From NCBI GenBank assembly GCA_036874045.1, contig CM072341.1:9374501-9438500 (forward strand): 64,000 nucleotides of DNA. The letters are read 5' to 3'. This document shows, in pieces, positions 11,705 to 23,505 of the stretch (position 1 is its first letter; the number at the start of each line of letters is the position of its first letter). A program made the translations under genes and the position numbers. The notes under the pieces were generated by a model, which worked only from the letters and a program-made list of their open reading frames with translations, did not search any database and had not been told where the DNA came from. Origin of the DNA: Cymodocea nodosa (Eukaryota > Streptophyta > Magnoliopsida > Alismatales > Cymodoceaceae).

Positions 11705-12868
11705 TGTTTGGGGTTGTTAAGTCACATCATAAACTTGTTTTATTTTTTTTATGCCTATATTAATAAATTCTCTTAGAAGTAAACAAACAACCTTTCACAC
11801 AAATTAGATATTAAGTCCAATTTGTATTTTAATTGCAAGTGCATAGTATATATTGTATTTGTGTGCAAGTACAGGTCGATCCCATAGAGATTGAGTAAGA
11901 ATTGTGTATTGTTCCGATTTTTATATTGGAGTTTATATGTGTTCGGTTAAGTACTCTATTGAGTTACAATTGACACAACGGATTTAGTTCGTGGAGTTAT
12001 GGTTAACTCAATGGACTAACCTTGTGGACTTAAGGTTAACTCTACAAGCCTATCTTTCCCATTAAATATTGCTATTTACAAAGGAATTTGGCCAACCATT
12101 GGGCGGTTCAATTGAATGTAAATAACATCAATTAAGCTCTTTAATGTTAGTTAATATTAGATTTGTCCTTAAGCAACACTAACATTCAGATATTTTATAT
12201 AGTAACCATTAAAATCTTTAAGTATCTGGGACAATTCAATTTCAGTAAACTATAAAACTATTTTCTGAATCAAACAAACATAAAACATTCACAATATTGA
12301 CAATGATAACATTAGTCACTATACAAAACAAACAATACAACACTTTAATACTAAATGTAAACACAAATAATTAGTTGTTTTTGGTATTTTTGTTTTGATT
12401 TGTTCCAGAAGATGAGTGAAAGGTGAAATGTGAAAATCTCTATCGATAGTAAAAACTTTTGTCACTACATGTGATGTGATTACACCATTGAAAATTTAAT
12501 CACTTACAATATTGCCTTCTCTCCCTATAGAATCGCAAATCAAGAATTGTAAGATGCTCTCCTCTTCAGCATACTGGCATCAACCCAAAATGAAGGCTAG
12601 AAGCTTTACGATCTCTTGAGATATGAGTTGGTGCATGGTGAAAATGGCTTCCTTTCTTGCGATGCGATCACTCCTCATAGTATTTGTCAGTTACTGTGTT
12701 TGGCTTGGAATCGACTCAACATTTGGAAAGTATCCTCATAGACCTCCGATGGTTGGTGATTTTGGTGGTAGTGTGGAGCTTCAGGGAACTTCCAACGGTT
12801 CTTACAGTTAGCGCGGTTCTCCACCTACACACACACACTTCTTCGTCTTTCTCCTCTTCTTTTATGTT
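11705..12868 (-). repeat. gypsy LTR fragment C1 (LTR family C)
   Basis: Begins (plus strand) TGTTTGGGGTTGTTAAGT, the same end that stands next to a tRNA-Asp-like primer site at 52395-52420, which fixes the LTR sense as minus. Contains the family marker GTGCAAGTACAGGTCGATCCCATAG near 11860 and GAGTTA/TAACTC arms at 11950-12040. The far end is cut by the D1 LTR at 12869. It aligns with C3 (52420-53524) and, inverted, with C2 (33271-34611). No internal gypsy sequence adjoins it here. Confidence 0.8.
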
Positions 12869-14564
12869 TGTAGGATCTTATAGCTACACAAGAGGGGGGT
12901 GAATTGTGTTTTTCAACATTTTCGATTATAATTGAAACTTCAAAATTAAAAACAAGTAGAGACACTGTTTTAATCAAATCATTTTATTCAAGGTTTCAAT
13001 TACAATATACAATTCAATTCTCCTTTGAAATTGTAGATGCAATTATATAACGATACCATGTTTCATCTATTCAATTTCATAACTACAAATAGAGAAAACT
13101 AATTTACGGAATTTAAAACATTTCTCCTTGTTTGAGATTTTCCTTCTTCTTCTTCTTCTTCTGCAATTCTTTAGTGACAAATATCTAACTTTCTTTACTT
13201 CACCGAATTTGTTTTCTTCTTCTTCAAATTTTCAGTGACATATATCTGACTTTTTACTTCTTCACTGAATTTTCTTTCATCTGAGAGCTTTTCCCCGAAG
13301 AGGTGTTTTTGATCATTGAAAAGATATTTCTTTCGTTGTGCCAGGATAATTGATCAACGAGAATTCTATGCCTTTTGTATTGTATATTCACTTCATGCAT
13401 ATCCTCCGCATTTAATCAGTACTAGTTTTTCACTCTTCACGTTTTCTCTTTTTCCTTCATCGTAATACACACGTTCTGACCGACGTTTACATTCCAAATT
13501 TTCTTTAATCATCAATCTTGGATCTTTGAAAAATTTCCTACAAAATAAACTTTCTTGTCCAAAATTTTTCATCAAATGTAATAATAAGTCGTTGTGTTAA
13601 TGTTAACTAAACGAGTAAAACAAGTATATTTATAACTTAACGTATCTAACTCAATGAGTTTATCATGTGACAAATCACATGACAAGTAATGTAGCTAACT
13701 CAACGAACTAACTCCATTGTGTTACAGATAACTCAACGAACCAGCTTCGTGGTGTTATGCTAACTCAACGAACCAGTAATAAACAAATGTTTTTATAATA
13801 AGAATTTTACCACATGCAATAATAACAACTTTAAGTTTATAACACTAACTTAACGCGTTGCCTTAGTGTTCATTATAACAACTCAATGCATGTAGTTATG
13901 TTAACTTAACGAGTTAAACATGTACAACTCACGTGATATAATATAACATTCGTAAACTTTAATTTCACCACGTGTATAATACTAACTTAACGAGTTCATC
14001 TACTCTTTTACTCACTAACTTAACGAGTTCTCATGTGACCTATTTTAACCTTTAAGCCTATAACTCAACGAGTTCTCACGTGACCTTTATACAAATAACT
14101 CACTAACTCAACGAGTTGTCTAAACATGCACTATTCTTGACATAGAAAATATACCTTTGAAACATATCATGCTTTGTGATAAAACACACGTTAACTTAAT
14201 GTTTAGTTAAATGAAAAATCAGTATAACATAACGACTAGTTATTTAACTTAGTATAATTTTAGATCCATTATAGACAAGTATTTATATGAGTAAATTTTT
14301 TCTGTATTAATTGATGTTCTTAATTTACGTTCACAAACAACAATAATTGAGTAAATATGATTATATTCGCTTATCACATATCATCAAAACAAAATCATAT
14401 TAGGTCAATTATGAAATATGTTTAACTCAACGGAGCACCTCCATTGGGTTAAGTTTTAATTCAACAAACAAGTTTGTTGACTTAAGTTTACTTAAGATTA
14501 TATCTATTATTTGTGTGAAAAACATTTCTCAGGAATAAAACTTCTCAAACAAAATATTTCAACA
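12869..14564 (-). repeat. 3' LTR of D1, complete (LTR family D)
   Basis: 1696 bp. Minus strand starts TGTTGAAATATTTTG right after the polypurine tract and ends at TGTAGGATC (plus strand, 12869). The part just inside that end, ACACAAGAGGGGGGTGAATTG, fits the conserved LTR ends of the other Sireviruses here. The middle (13640-14110) is packed with TAACTTAACGAGTT and related arms. Partial copies: 10789-11704, 23007-23505 and about 33121-33270. Confidence 0.9.
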
Positions 14565-14632
14565 TAATGATCTCCCCCATTTTTACTATATATGCAATTT
14601 AAACACATAATCATCTCCCCCTTTTCGTCATT
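14565..14632 (-). other. two polypurine tracts of D1
   Basis: On the minus strand AAAAGGGGGAGATGATTATG and AATGGGGGAGATCATTATG, the latter ending at the LTR start. Both share GGGGGAGAT-CATTATG, so the tract and its flank look duplicated. Duplicated tracts are typical of Sireviruses. Confidence 0.85.
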
Positions 14633-14816
14633 AATCAAAAAGATGATTTCATAGTAAAAAAATCTGAGAGACAAGTATGCACAGCCCAACTTTCTATAAA
14701 CATTAATAAGAATGTAATCATTTATAGTAAAATTTATTGTTCAAATAATCAAACAAAAAATACAAACATTACATTTTATATTCAGAAATCAAGTAAACAG
14801 ACAAATGTATGTACAT

Positions 14817-17062
14817 TTATCTATTCCTCTTAATGATATCAGTGATAGCATTACAAATTTTATCTCCTAGATGCCTAAAATCATTTCTGATGTCATTCAG
14901 CACTACATTTAAGCTAGGAGGTAGATCGTGTTGTTGTTGTACTTGATCTGAATAGGTTGGTTGATGTTGCTGTTGTTTAGGTTGTAGTTGTTGTTGTTTT
15001 TGATGCATGGATTGGTATTTTTGCAAATCTTTGATATTGAAGGCTCTCATGCCTTTAGTTTTAGAGGGCTAGTCAGATAAAGTTAATTGGTTTTCAAGAA
15101 GTCTACATACAACATCACCAAAAAATAGCTTTGAACTCATATGCTGTAGTTGATATGTGAATACATCAAACCAATTAATTTGAATTTTGTTCAAGAGGCC
15201 ATAAGTTGCATATAAACAACTTCGACTGACTTCTAGATTATGTCTAACTCTCTAAAATAAATTGGCATGTAGAATATTTGCAATAAACCTAGCCTCTACA
15301 TTTAGATTTTTCATTAGTCGCATTTCAAAATATACATCTGGAATCTGTGATAAAGATTGAACGTTCCATTCTAGTTGTCTAACCATGTAAAATCTATTTG
15401 TAACAACAACACCTTCATTCCGTAATCCTAAAACTTCAAAAATCAATTTAGGAGATAACGTAAACTCCTATTGAGATATTTGAGTTTTCAAAAGATTTTC
15501 ATTCATTACCAGATTGCTGTAAAAAGCTACAATAAGTTCTTTGTATTGCTTCCATTTTATTCCAACTGGTAAGAATTTAATTAAGCCTTGAAACTCAAAT
15601 AGATCTCTTCTTTCCAATAAATTTCTGATCTTTATTGGGCGAGCATGTAGAATCTAACAAGTAAACAAATTATGGTATTTTTGTAATGCTTCTTCAGATC
15701 TAAAATAAATTGAATTTCCTTGAATGTTTATTGTTCTATACAAAGAAGTTGATACCTAAAGCCATGATTCTGAATTTAATTCATCTTTAGGAATCTCTTC
15801 TTCAAAATGATTGTCATTTTGTTCCTTTGTCAAAATATTTTCTTGAAGCTGCTTAGGTAAGCTTAATTCTTCAACTCCAATAGTGTGAGGAACATTTGCA
15901 ATATTTGCTACATTCATAAGTTCAGTTTCTATAGAAAATACAAAGTTCAAATTTTCCACAAATTCATCATCCTATGTATCTGTCTGTAAATGTTCATTTT
16001 CTTCAATAGATATTTCCATTTGTACATGTTGTGAATTCTTAGACTCTGGTTCTATAGATTCTGAAGTAGGCTGATCAACATTAAGCTCTTTCGGAGTCTT
16101 ATCTTTTTCAATAATTGCTACTCCAAACAATCTAACCTCTGAACTTGTTATTACCTCAATATTATCAAGCACATCTGCAATAACTTATTCAATATCAGTT
16201 GCCTGATGCTCTGATTGTTCAATTTCCGTATCATCAGGGCTTGAAACAATAGAAAACTTGAACTAATTTATGTCTTTGATTTCTTTTCAAGTTTTCTAGA
16301 AAAAGATAATAAATTCTCATCATCATCATTAGTTTCAATGTGTTTTGAACTGATGAGCTTATCAGATGCAAAAGGTACAATATCTAGACATATATTGTCC
16401 TTTGGAATGAAATCCTTATCTGATTTTTCTTTTCCAACAGTATTTGTTTCCATAGAAACAATTTTTCTAACTCTTCTTCTCTTATAACTAGTTAGTTTCT
16501 ATTCTTCTAGTATTGCTGTTTTCTTCTATATTTGCTCTATAAAAGTTTTCTATTTTAATTCTTCTAAGGCACTTTCTATAGCTATTGCCTTTCGAAGACT
16601 TTAAACTTTTTCTTGATCAACAGCAATATTTGTTGGTTTTTCCTTTGAATATAAAGGGGTAGGTATTGCAGATTCATGTTCTTCCTTAAATGATTGTAGT
16701 CTTGTTCCATTTATGGGTGTTTAAGCAATTTTATTTGATGAACCTATGCCTTTCTCCAAATATTTTGCATATTGTTCTAAAAATGCTATTTCAGCATATT
16801 TCATACGATATTCTCTGTCATATTTACTTATTCCCATATATTGTATACTGTTAGGTATAATTTGAAGTTCTTGTCTAACTTCATCAAGTATTTCTTCAGA
16901 AAAGAAATAGTCACGATGTATTTGAGCTAACCTTGTATCTACTTGAAAAATCTTTTTAAACCATATACGAGGAACATCATCTACCGTGATTTCTTTGCCT
17001 TTGGCATTTCCTCTGCCTCTTCCTTTTCCTTTGCCACGCCCTTTGTTAAACTTGGAAACCAT
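14817..17062 (-). pseudogene. aORF of D1 (envelope-position gene), D type
   Basis: About 750 codons from ATG 17062 to TAG near 14817. The start is placed at MVSKFNKGRGKGKGRGRG, a Lys/Arg/Gly-rich N-terminus like a nucleic-acid-binding tail, followed by DVPRIWFKKIFQVDTRL. The middle is acidic (ESKNSQHVQMEISIEENE). The conserved domain (about 15060-15760) has FEFQGLIKFLP, IVAFYSNL, LSPKLIFEVLGLRNEG, RFIANILHANLF and LLNKIQINWFDVFTYQL. The C-terminus is glutamine-rich (QKQQQLQPKQQQHQ) and ends DIRNDFRHLGDKICNAITD. About ten in-frame stops and one frameshift near 16270. The domain aligns with the A-type aORFs, for example LHANLF...YATYGLL against LSSSIFQ...YATYAMM. No known enzyme motif seen. Confidence 0.78.
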
Positions 17063-18647
17063 CGTCGTAAGATATAATAGGAAGAAGTGGGAAAGATTTT
17101 TAGATACAAAGTTTACGAGATAACCTAGGTTCTTGTGTAATAAGTATTTAAATAGGGTTTTTGTAGAATAAGTTAAGGAGTCTATTAGTCGGGTTTGGAT
17201 TTAAAATGAATATTTAATACAATTTATTCAATCAAGGTACCTGAAATATTCAAGCATAACTCGTTGAGTTAACTAACCTAGTGAGTAAAATACTATTTAG
17301 AGGTAGTTTTACACGTTACCATACATAATATAACGTCTAATTAGTATACTTAACAAAAATTCAGATGTTTTCAACTGAAAGCTTCCGAAATCAATAGACA
17401 AGCTAAAAGTAACTTAACTAACCATTATCTTGAGAACATTGTAAACTATTCCAATTCTTTTTATTAACCTAAAATAGTTTGTTTGCTTATTAAATTGTTT
17501 CATCAAGATCTTAAGAGGACTAAACTCAGATTAACTAAGATCTATATACTGAATGATATTAATCTATTTTTGACATTGTAATTCCTCCCCCTACAAATAT
17601 ACTTCAAATATATTCAATAACATACAAAATATACTTGTATAAAGTAGGTGTTATTTATAACTATAGTTTAATTTTCCTTTCAAAAACTTCTGTTATCCTG
17701 AATTCATCAAGAATGATTTCCAGAATCAATTCCAACCGTATATGAATCAAAACATAACTTTAAACTTAATATGATTAACACAAGAAGAATAAAGGAATGT
17801 ATCTCAAATAAATATTTTCAAAAGTACTAATTTTGATTCAACAAATTAGCAGTCATATTGGTAGAAACCATATTCGATTCAAAGATCTTTGTAATTAATG
17901 AAACAACTTTTATCATTTCAAAACAGTAAATATTGATAATTTTCTTTAAAAGTTAGTTTGAAAAGCTTGAATCATATAAGAGCTTTCTAATGTACTAGTG
18001 TAATGAGCTTTCAGTCAACAATCCCAAGTCTGATCAAGACCTTAGGTTGCCAGATTTAAAGAATCCTTTTTTAGGACAATAATCCTTACATACCTATCTA
18101 CTCAAGTACAAGAGGCTCGCGATCAAACTGATCAACAAATTCTCAAAGATTTTCACTTTGTAAGCACTTTTTATTTTAAGCATGGTATATATGTATTTCA
18201 TTAATACAGATGCAATAAAACACAAATCTCATACAATTTTTACGTCTATGATTTTACTGAAAATATGAATCAATTTCAATAAGCTCATACTTTTGACTAG
18301 TAGCTTAATATAATTTACATATAAATTATTCTACAAGTTTAATCAATCAAGTCAAACTCATGCATGATCATATGCACTCTCATTGATCTAAAGAAAACAT
18401 TTAATCAAAATTGTAGGATTTCAGAGGAATTTAATGTTTTTCATTAACATTTCCACTTAAAATTTTAAAAACATTAAATTTGACAAAATAAGTAAAATCA
18501 ATAAGATACTACTATAATTTTACCATAAATACATAGTATCTTATGCAACAATTTAGATATTACTTAGATATTTATAATAAGTATATAATATCTATGAGGT
18601 AAACAACATCATCAACAATATTTATCTTTTTGTGGAGTTTAAGCAAT
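17063..18647 (-). other. pol-aORF spacer of D1
   Basis: Non-coding, 1585 bp, rich in short A/T runs. Shortly upstream of the aORF start (17257-17271) is TAACTCGTTGAGTTA, the arm type that fills the D-family LTR. A C-rich patch CCTCCCCCTAC (about 17584) reads as a polypurine-like tract on the minus strand. Nothing else recognised. Confidence 0.55.
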
Positions 18648-19735
18648 TTACACATCACATAGCCAACAAATACCTAAATTTAATCTTAAGTTGCAGAATG
18701 TATTTTTATCTAGAGGTTTTGTAAATATATCAGTGAATTGATTTTTACTAGACACAAATCCTAATTTAATTTTTCCTTTAATTACATTATCTCTTAGAAA
18801 ATGATATCTAACCTATATATGCTTTGCTCTAGAATGTAATACAGGATATTTGGAAAGATTTATTACAAAACTACTATCACAATAAATCTCAGTTGTATCA
18901 TAAGATAATCCAAAATCTTCTAAAGTTTGCCTTATCCACAGAATTTGAGTGCAACACAATGTAGCAACAATATATTTAGCTTCAGTGGTTGAAAGTGCTA
19001 CACAGTTTTGCTTTTTACTAAACCATGACACCAAATTATTTCCCAATAATTGACATATGCCACTAGTACTCTTTCTATCAGATTTAGATCCTATGTAATC
19101 AACATCAGTATATCCTATAAGGTCTATTGAACTATCCTTAGAATAATATAGACCAAAATTTTTAGTTCCTTGTATATATCTAAATATTCTTTTAACAACA
19201 ATTCAGTGTGATTCTTTAGGAATAGATTGAAATCTAACACAAGCACACACAGCAAACATAATATCAAGTCTACTACTTGTCAAATAAAGTAAAGAACTAA
19301 TCATACTTCTATATTTTCTTTAATCTATTGATTTTCCTATATCATTAATATCTAACTTTAAAGAAGTACTCATAGGAGTTCTTCGAATCCATGTATCATA
19401 TTAATTTCTTAAGCATTTTAACTGCATATTATTCTTGATTTATAAATATACCTTTATCTATTTGCTTAATTTGAAGTCCTAGAAAATATGAAAGTTCTCT
19501 TATCATACTCATTTCAAACTGACTAGTCATCTCTTCAAAAATTATTTTTATCAGTTTATCAAAAGTTGCTCCAAACATTATATCATCCACATATATTTGA
19601 ACAACAATCTGATCTTTACCATCTCTCTTGATAAATAGAGTATGATCTACTTTTCCCATGATATAACCTTGTTCTATTAGAAAAATAGATAATCTTTCAT
19701 ACCATGATCTAGGTGATTACTTCAAACCATATAAG
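18648..19735 (-). pseudogene. pol: copia pol fragment: end of reverse transcriptase and RNase H (D1)
   Basis: Minus strand begins in SWYERLSIFLIEQGYIMGKVD and includes the catalytic YVDD (QIYVDDIMFGAT) and [14 protein letters not shown]. RNase H blocks are KKQNCVALSTTEAKYI, IYCDSSFVINLSKYPVLHS and DIFTKPLD; it ends GICWLCDV and TAA at 18648-18650. At least one stop (AKHI*VRYHF) and frameshifts near 19400 and 19050. The upstream part was cut off by element F. It overlaps the last 230 bp of the D2 pol, which lies in opposite orientation. Confidence 0.85.
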
Positions 19736-19989
19736 TGTTTGGGCAAGTAGTATAGGTGTGGAGTATGCCACAAGAAGTCCAGGTTAGTCGGAAGCTTGTT
19801 AACAATAAGTATTCGGTAGATTGATATTTTTGGAAGGTTATCAGGCCTAAGTATCTGAAAGTAAAGTTTTAGTCAGAGGCTTTGAGCCAACTATCCGAAA
19901 GTTAGAAGATTTCAAAGGGTTACTGGCTGTAACCATTCGGAATGACTTAAAGGCTACTTAAGTGGATGTTCGGATAGTTAAGAAGCCAA

Positions 19990-20350
19990 GTATTCAAAAA
20001 GTAGTGACTTAAGTGGATCTTCGGATAGTTAGGCAATAACTATCCGAATATCATAAGTTTTCGGAAGGTTACAGCTACAACCTTCCGAAATGACTGAAAA
20101 GACACTTAAGTGAGTTTTCGGATAGTTAAGATAGTAACTATCCAAAAGACATGCAGTTTTCAAAGAGTTAATAGCAGAACCTTTCGAAAGGACAAAGAGA
20201 GAGAAGTAAGTGGTTTTTCAGACAGTTAAGTCTGTAACTATTCGTAATACCGAATCTCTTTAGACAGTTAGCCTGCTACAGTACTGCCCATTACAAGAAA
20301 TGAAGAAAGAAGAATTTCTTCGGATAGTTATAGACTTAACTATCCGAAAT
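19990..20350 (+). promoter_or_regulatory. hairpin array in LTR F
   Basis: Perfect inverted repeats: 20020-20048 (12 bp stem TTCGGATAGTTA, loop GGCAA), 20059-20090 (12 bp stem TTTCGGAAGGTT, 8 nt loop), 20319-20348 (12 bp stem TTCGGATAGTTA, loop TAGACT). Weaker ones lie between, with GACTTAAGTG or CACTTAAGTG spacers. The array ends about 125 bp upstream of the TATA box, where LTR enhancers usually sit. The GTTA/TAAC core resembles MYB-type binding sites, which is inference. Confidence 0.7.
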
Positions 20351-20474
20351 GTTGCAAATTTCGGAAAGATAAGAAGATAAGGCTCCGAAATTGAGAGTCC
20401 CTTCTCTGAAGCATTATTTCTCTACTGTAATGGCTTGAATGTAATTTAAGGTTTATTAACCCTAAGTTGGGTAG

Positions 20475-20482
20475 TATATAAA
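20475..20482 (+). promoter_or_regulatory. TATA box of LTR F
   Basis: TATATAAA, 230 bp before the LTR end and downstream of the hairpin array. Transcription would start near 20505-20515. Confidence 0.6.
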
Positions 20483-20707
20483 CCTTTATGATGTTGTAAA
20501 ACATTGCGGTTGATTGTGCCGAAGCTCATAGAAGAACCCTCAACTCTCCGTGGACGTAGGTGGTTGCTGAACCATGTAAATTATGTGTCTTCATTGTGTT
20601 CTTTCTTCCTCTTACTCTTCACTTCTAATTTCAGTGAGTGAAGAGGTGAGTGTTTCTGAATCGTGCCATAGAAAGTTGACTGAATGATCTGTTTCAAACG
20701 TAACAAC

Positions 20708-20719
20708 TGGTATTAGAGT
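20708..20719 (+). other. primer binding site of F
   Basis: TGGTATTAGAGT at two bases after the LTR end, against TGGTATCAGAGC complementary to initiator Met tRNA; two C-to-T changes. Confidence 0.85.
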
Positions 20720-20742
20720 CGAAGGTTCTTTAGTTTAATAGA

Positions 20743-21500
20743 ATGGTAGATGATAGAAAGCTCAAGATCGAGAAGTTTGATGGAAAAGATTTCGGATACT
20801 AGAGGTCTCAGATAGAAGACTGTTTGTATCGAAAGGATCTTCATCAACCTCTATTCGGAAGAAAACTAGAGAAGATGGATCAGGAAGTGTGGGAGTTGCT
20901 GGATAGAAAAGCTCTAGGTCTTATTAGGTTGTCACTAGCAAGGAATGTTCATTCAAACATTGCCAAGGAGAAAACAACGGCTGACTTGATGAAAGCTTTG
21001 TCCAACATGTATGAGAAGCCATCAGCTGCCAACAAGGTATTTCTCATGCGTAGATTATTTAATCTAAAAATGCATGAAAGTGAAATGTTACAGACCACGT
21101 TAATGAGTTAAATACTATTTTGAATCAACTGCATTTAGTAGATATAGTATTTGATGATGAAATCAGAGCCTTGATTTTATTATCCTCGTTACTAGAAAGT
21201 TGGTCTCCTGTCGTGACTGGTGTAAGTAGTTCACTAGGTCATGAGAAGCTCAAAATGAGTGACATCCGGGATTTAATTTTGAGTGAGGACATTCGTAGGA
21301 AAAGTGAATTGTCAGCTTCAACTTCGGCCCTTAGTGTTGAAAGTAGAGGGAGAAGTAAATCAAAATAATTTAAATTCAAAGGAAGGTCAAAATCCAAAGG
21401 TACCAGTAAAGTGAGATCAGACATGACATGTTAGAACTGCAATCAATGGGGGCACTTTAAGTCATAGTGCAAGGCTCCCAAGAAAGATAGTAGAGGGAAG
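20743..21500 (+). pseudogene. gag: gag of F, inactive
   Basis: ATG at 20743 (MVDDRKLKIEKFDGKDF), then VWELLDRKALGLIRLSL, MYEKPSAANKVFLMRRLF and LNQLHLVDI, the UBN2-type copia gag. A stop follows DFGY at about 20800, and a frameshift lies near 21105. The zinc knuckle near 21430 keeps its C-x2-C-x4-H-x4-C spacing (CNQWGHFKS) but two of its codons are TAG. Gag would coat the RNA and form the particle. Confidence 0.82.
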
Positions 21501-23006
21501 GAATCAAAAGGAGTAGGTGCAAATGTTGTCTCCTACGATTTAGATGATGCTCTAGTATGTTGTGTAGATACTTCTATTGACTCATGGGTACTGGACTCAA
21601 GAGTTTTATTCCACACTACCTACAGGAAGGATTTGTTGCACAATTATCATGCAACTCCTGTGAAAAAGGTGTACCTAGCTAACAACATAAGTTTGGATGT
21701 GTTGGGAATAGGAGAGGTACACATAAAAACAAAACAAGGGATATGGAAATTGCAAGAAGTTAGATATGTTCTTGATCATGCAAAGCAATTAATTTCCATA
21801 AGTTCCCTAGATAATGATGGTTATCAGATTACCTTTGGTGTAGTCAAATGGAAGGTAACCAAAGGTGCAAGAATTATTGCCTCAGGACAGAGGACTGACA
21901 CCTTATATTTAACATCGGATCAAGATGACTCTATTATAGCAGTTAGTGATACTAAAGACACTGACTTATGGCATAAAAGACTGTGACACCTTAGTGAGAA
22001 TGGATTGAAGTTTTAGTGGCAGAAGGGAAAATCCCTAAGCTGAAGAATGTCAATTTAGGGATATGTGAGGACTACATTGAGAGAAAGTAGAAGAAAGTCA
22101 ACTTTGCTAGGACTCCTCATGATCCCAAGAAACAGAAATTGCAGCTGGTTCACACGGATGTGTGGGAGCCTGCCCCTATCAGTTCTTTAGGAGGTGCTCT
22201 CTATTATGCCACCTTCATTGATGACAGTATAAGGAAGGTATGGGTTTATTTTCTAAAACAGAAGTTTCAAGTTTTCCATGTCTTCAAGAAATGGAAGGTA
22301 GAAGTGGAAAATCAGAGTAGAAGAAAAATCAAATCCATCAAGTCAGATAATGGAGGAGAATATGATAGCCATGAAATTAATGTTTATTGTGAGGAGCAAG
22401 GGATTAGAAGACAGAGGACTATAGTTGGAACTCCACAACAAAATGGAGTTGCTGAAAGGATGAACATGACCTTGAATGAATGGGCAAGATGCATGAGACT
22501 ACATGCAGGCTTTCCCAAGACATTCTGGGTAGAAGCTGTCAATACAGTTGCCTATCTAATAAATAGAGGACCATTTGTCCCAATGGGGCTGAAGAACCCT
22601 AAAGAGTTGTGGACAAGGAAAGAGGTCAGCTATGCTCACTTACAAGTTTTTGAATCCAAGTCATTTGTCCACTTGAATAGTGACAAAAGAGACAAGTTGG
22701 GTTCAAAATCACAGAAATGTTATTTCATTGGCTATGGTAAGGATTATTTTGGTTACAAATTCTGGGTAAAAGAAACCAAGAAAATAATCCGTGCAAAAGA
22801 TGTCACCTTCATTGAATTCAAGATGCATAAGCATAGAGAAAGTGTAGATGAACAGCAGTTAGAGCTTCAGTTTGAAAGTACTACTGAGATCAGTCTAGAT
22901 AATGATGTTGAACAACCTCAAAAGGAACCTGTAGAAGAAATTCAACTTCTAGAGGTTGAACATCAAGAACATCTAGATGATGAAGAAGATGAAGTTGTCA
23001 CCAGAC
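21501..23006 (+). pseudogene. pol: copia pol of F: protease and integrase, cut
   Basis: Protease site reads WVLDSRVLFH (about 21590), where the family has D-S-G. GAG-pre-integrase region has DLWHKRL and then a stop. The integrase core shows HTDVWEP, IKSDNGGEYDS and NGVAERMNM, giving the D, D and E residues, followed by FWVEAVNTVAYLINR and the acidic linker EDEVVTRL. Stop in ERK*KKV; frameshift near 22006. At 23007 a D-family LTR interrupts it, so nothing of reverse transcriptase remains. Confidence 0.85.
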
Positions 23007-23505
23007 TGTTGAGTATTTTGTTTTGATGATGTGTACTGAATGAAAATAATCATATTTGCTCAATTACTATTGCTTGTGAAAAGAAATTAAAAACATCAAT
23101 TAATATAGAAAAAGCTTACTAATATAAATACTTGTCTGTATTGGATCTGAAATTATACTATTAAATAACTAGTCGTTTCATTGTATTAATTTCTCATGTA
23201 ACTAAAAGTTAAGTTAACGTGTGTTTTTTTATTGAAAAGCATGATATGTTTTAAAGTTATATCTTTTGTATCATGAATAGTGCACGTTTAGACAACTCGT
23301 TAAGTTAGTGTTATTTGTATAGAGGTCACGTGAAAACTCGTTGAGTTAGTGAGTAAAAGAAGAGACGAACTCGTTAAGTTAGTGTTGTACACGTGGTGAA
23401 ATTATAAGTTACGAATGTTATATTGTATCACGTGAGGTGCACATGTTTAACTCGTTAAGTTAACATAACTAAACGCGTTGAGTTGCTATATTGGATACTA
23501 AGGCA
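23007..23505 (+). repeat. 5' LTR fragment of D2 (LTR family D)
   Basis: Aligns inverted with 13840-14564. Contains CTCGTTAAGTTAG arms at 23295-23470. The break with pol is near 23505 at AAGGCAACTCATC. Confidence 0.85.

Larger units (their letters stand above)
12869..19735 (-). mobile_element. Ty1/copia retrotransposon D1, Sirevirus type, 5' part lost
   Basis: On the minus strand: end of pol, 1.58 kb spacer, aORF, two polypurine tracts, 3' LTR. The upstream edge is the LTR of element F at 19736, which inserted in the reverse transcriptase; the rest of D1 pol is not in the window. The downstream edge lies inside gypsy LTR C1, so D1 inserted into C1. Confidence 0.85.
19736..20705 (+). repeat. 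5' LTR of F
   Basis: TGTTTGGGCAAGTAG at the start, ACGTAACA at 20705, and primer site two bases later. Between 19830 and 20400 it is almost wholly a series of hairpins. The transcription signals are TATATAAA at 20475-20482. The LTR starts inside the D1 pol, showing F inserted there. Confidence 0.88.
19736..23006 (+). mobile_element. Ty1/copia retrotransposon F, not a Sirevirus, 3' part lost
   Basis: Plus strand: 970 bp LTR, primer site, gag, protease and integrase. It ends at the LTR of D2 (23007), so reverse transcriptase, RNase H and the 3' LTR are absent. Gag (MYEKPSAANKVFLMRRLF) and the shorter LTR separate it from the Sireviruses; a Tork/Ivana-like lineage is possible but not settled. 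Confidence 0.82.

Noticed and set aside
12623..12811. Plus-strand open stretch in LTR C1 with similar frames in C2 (33396-33701, minus) and C3
   Set aside because: It lies antisense to the LTR and recurs because the LTR copies are homologous; no domain, and C3 has a stop.
19990..20350. CRISPR-like array
   Set aside because: Units are inverted, not regularly spaced, no unique spacers of constant length, plant nuclear context.
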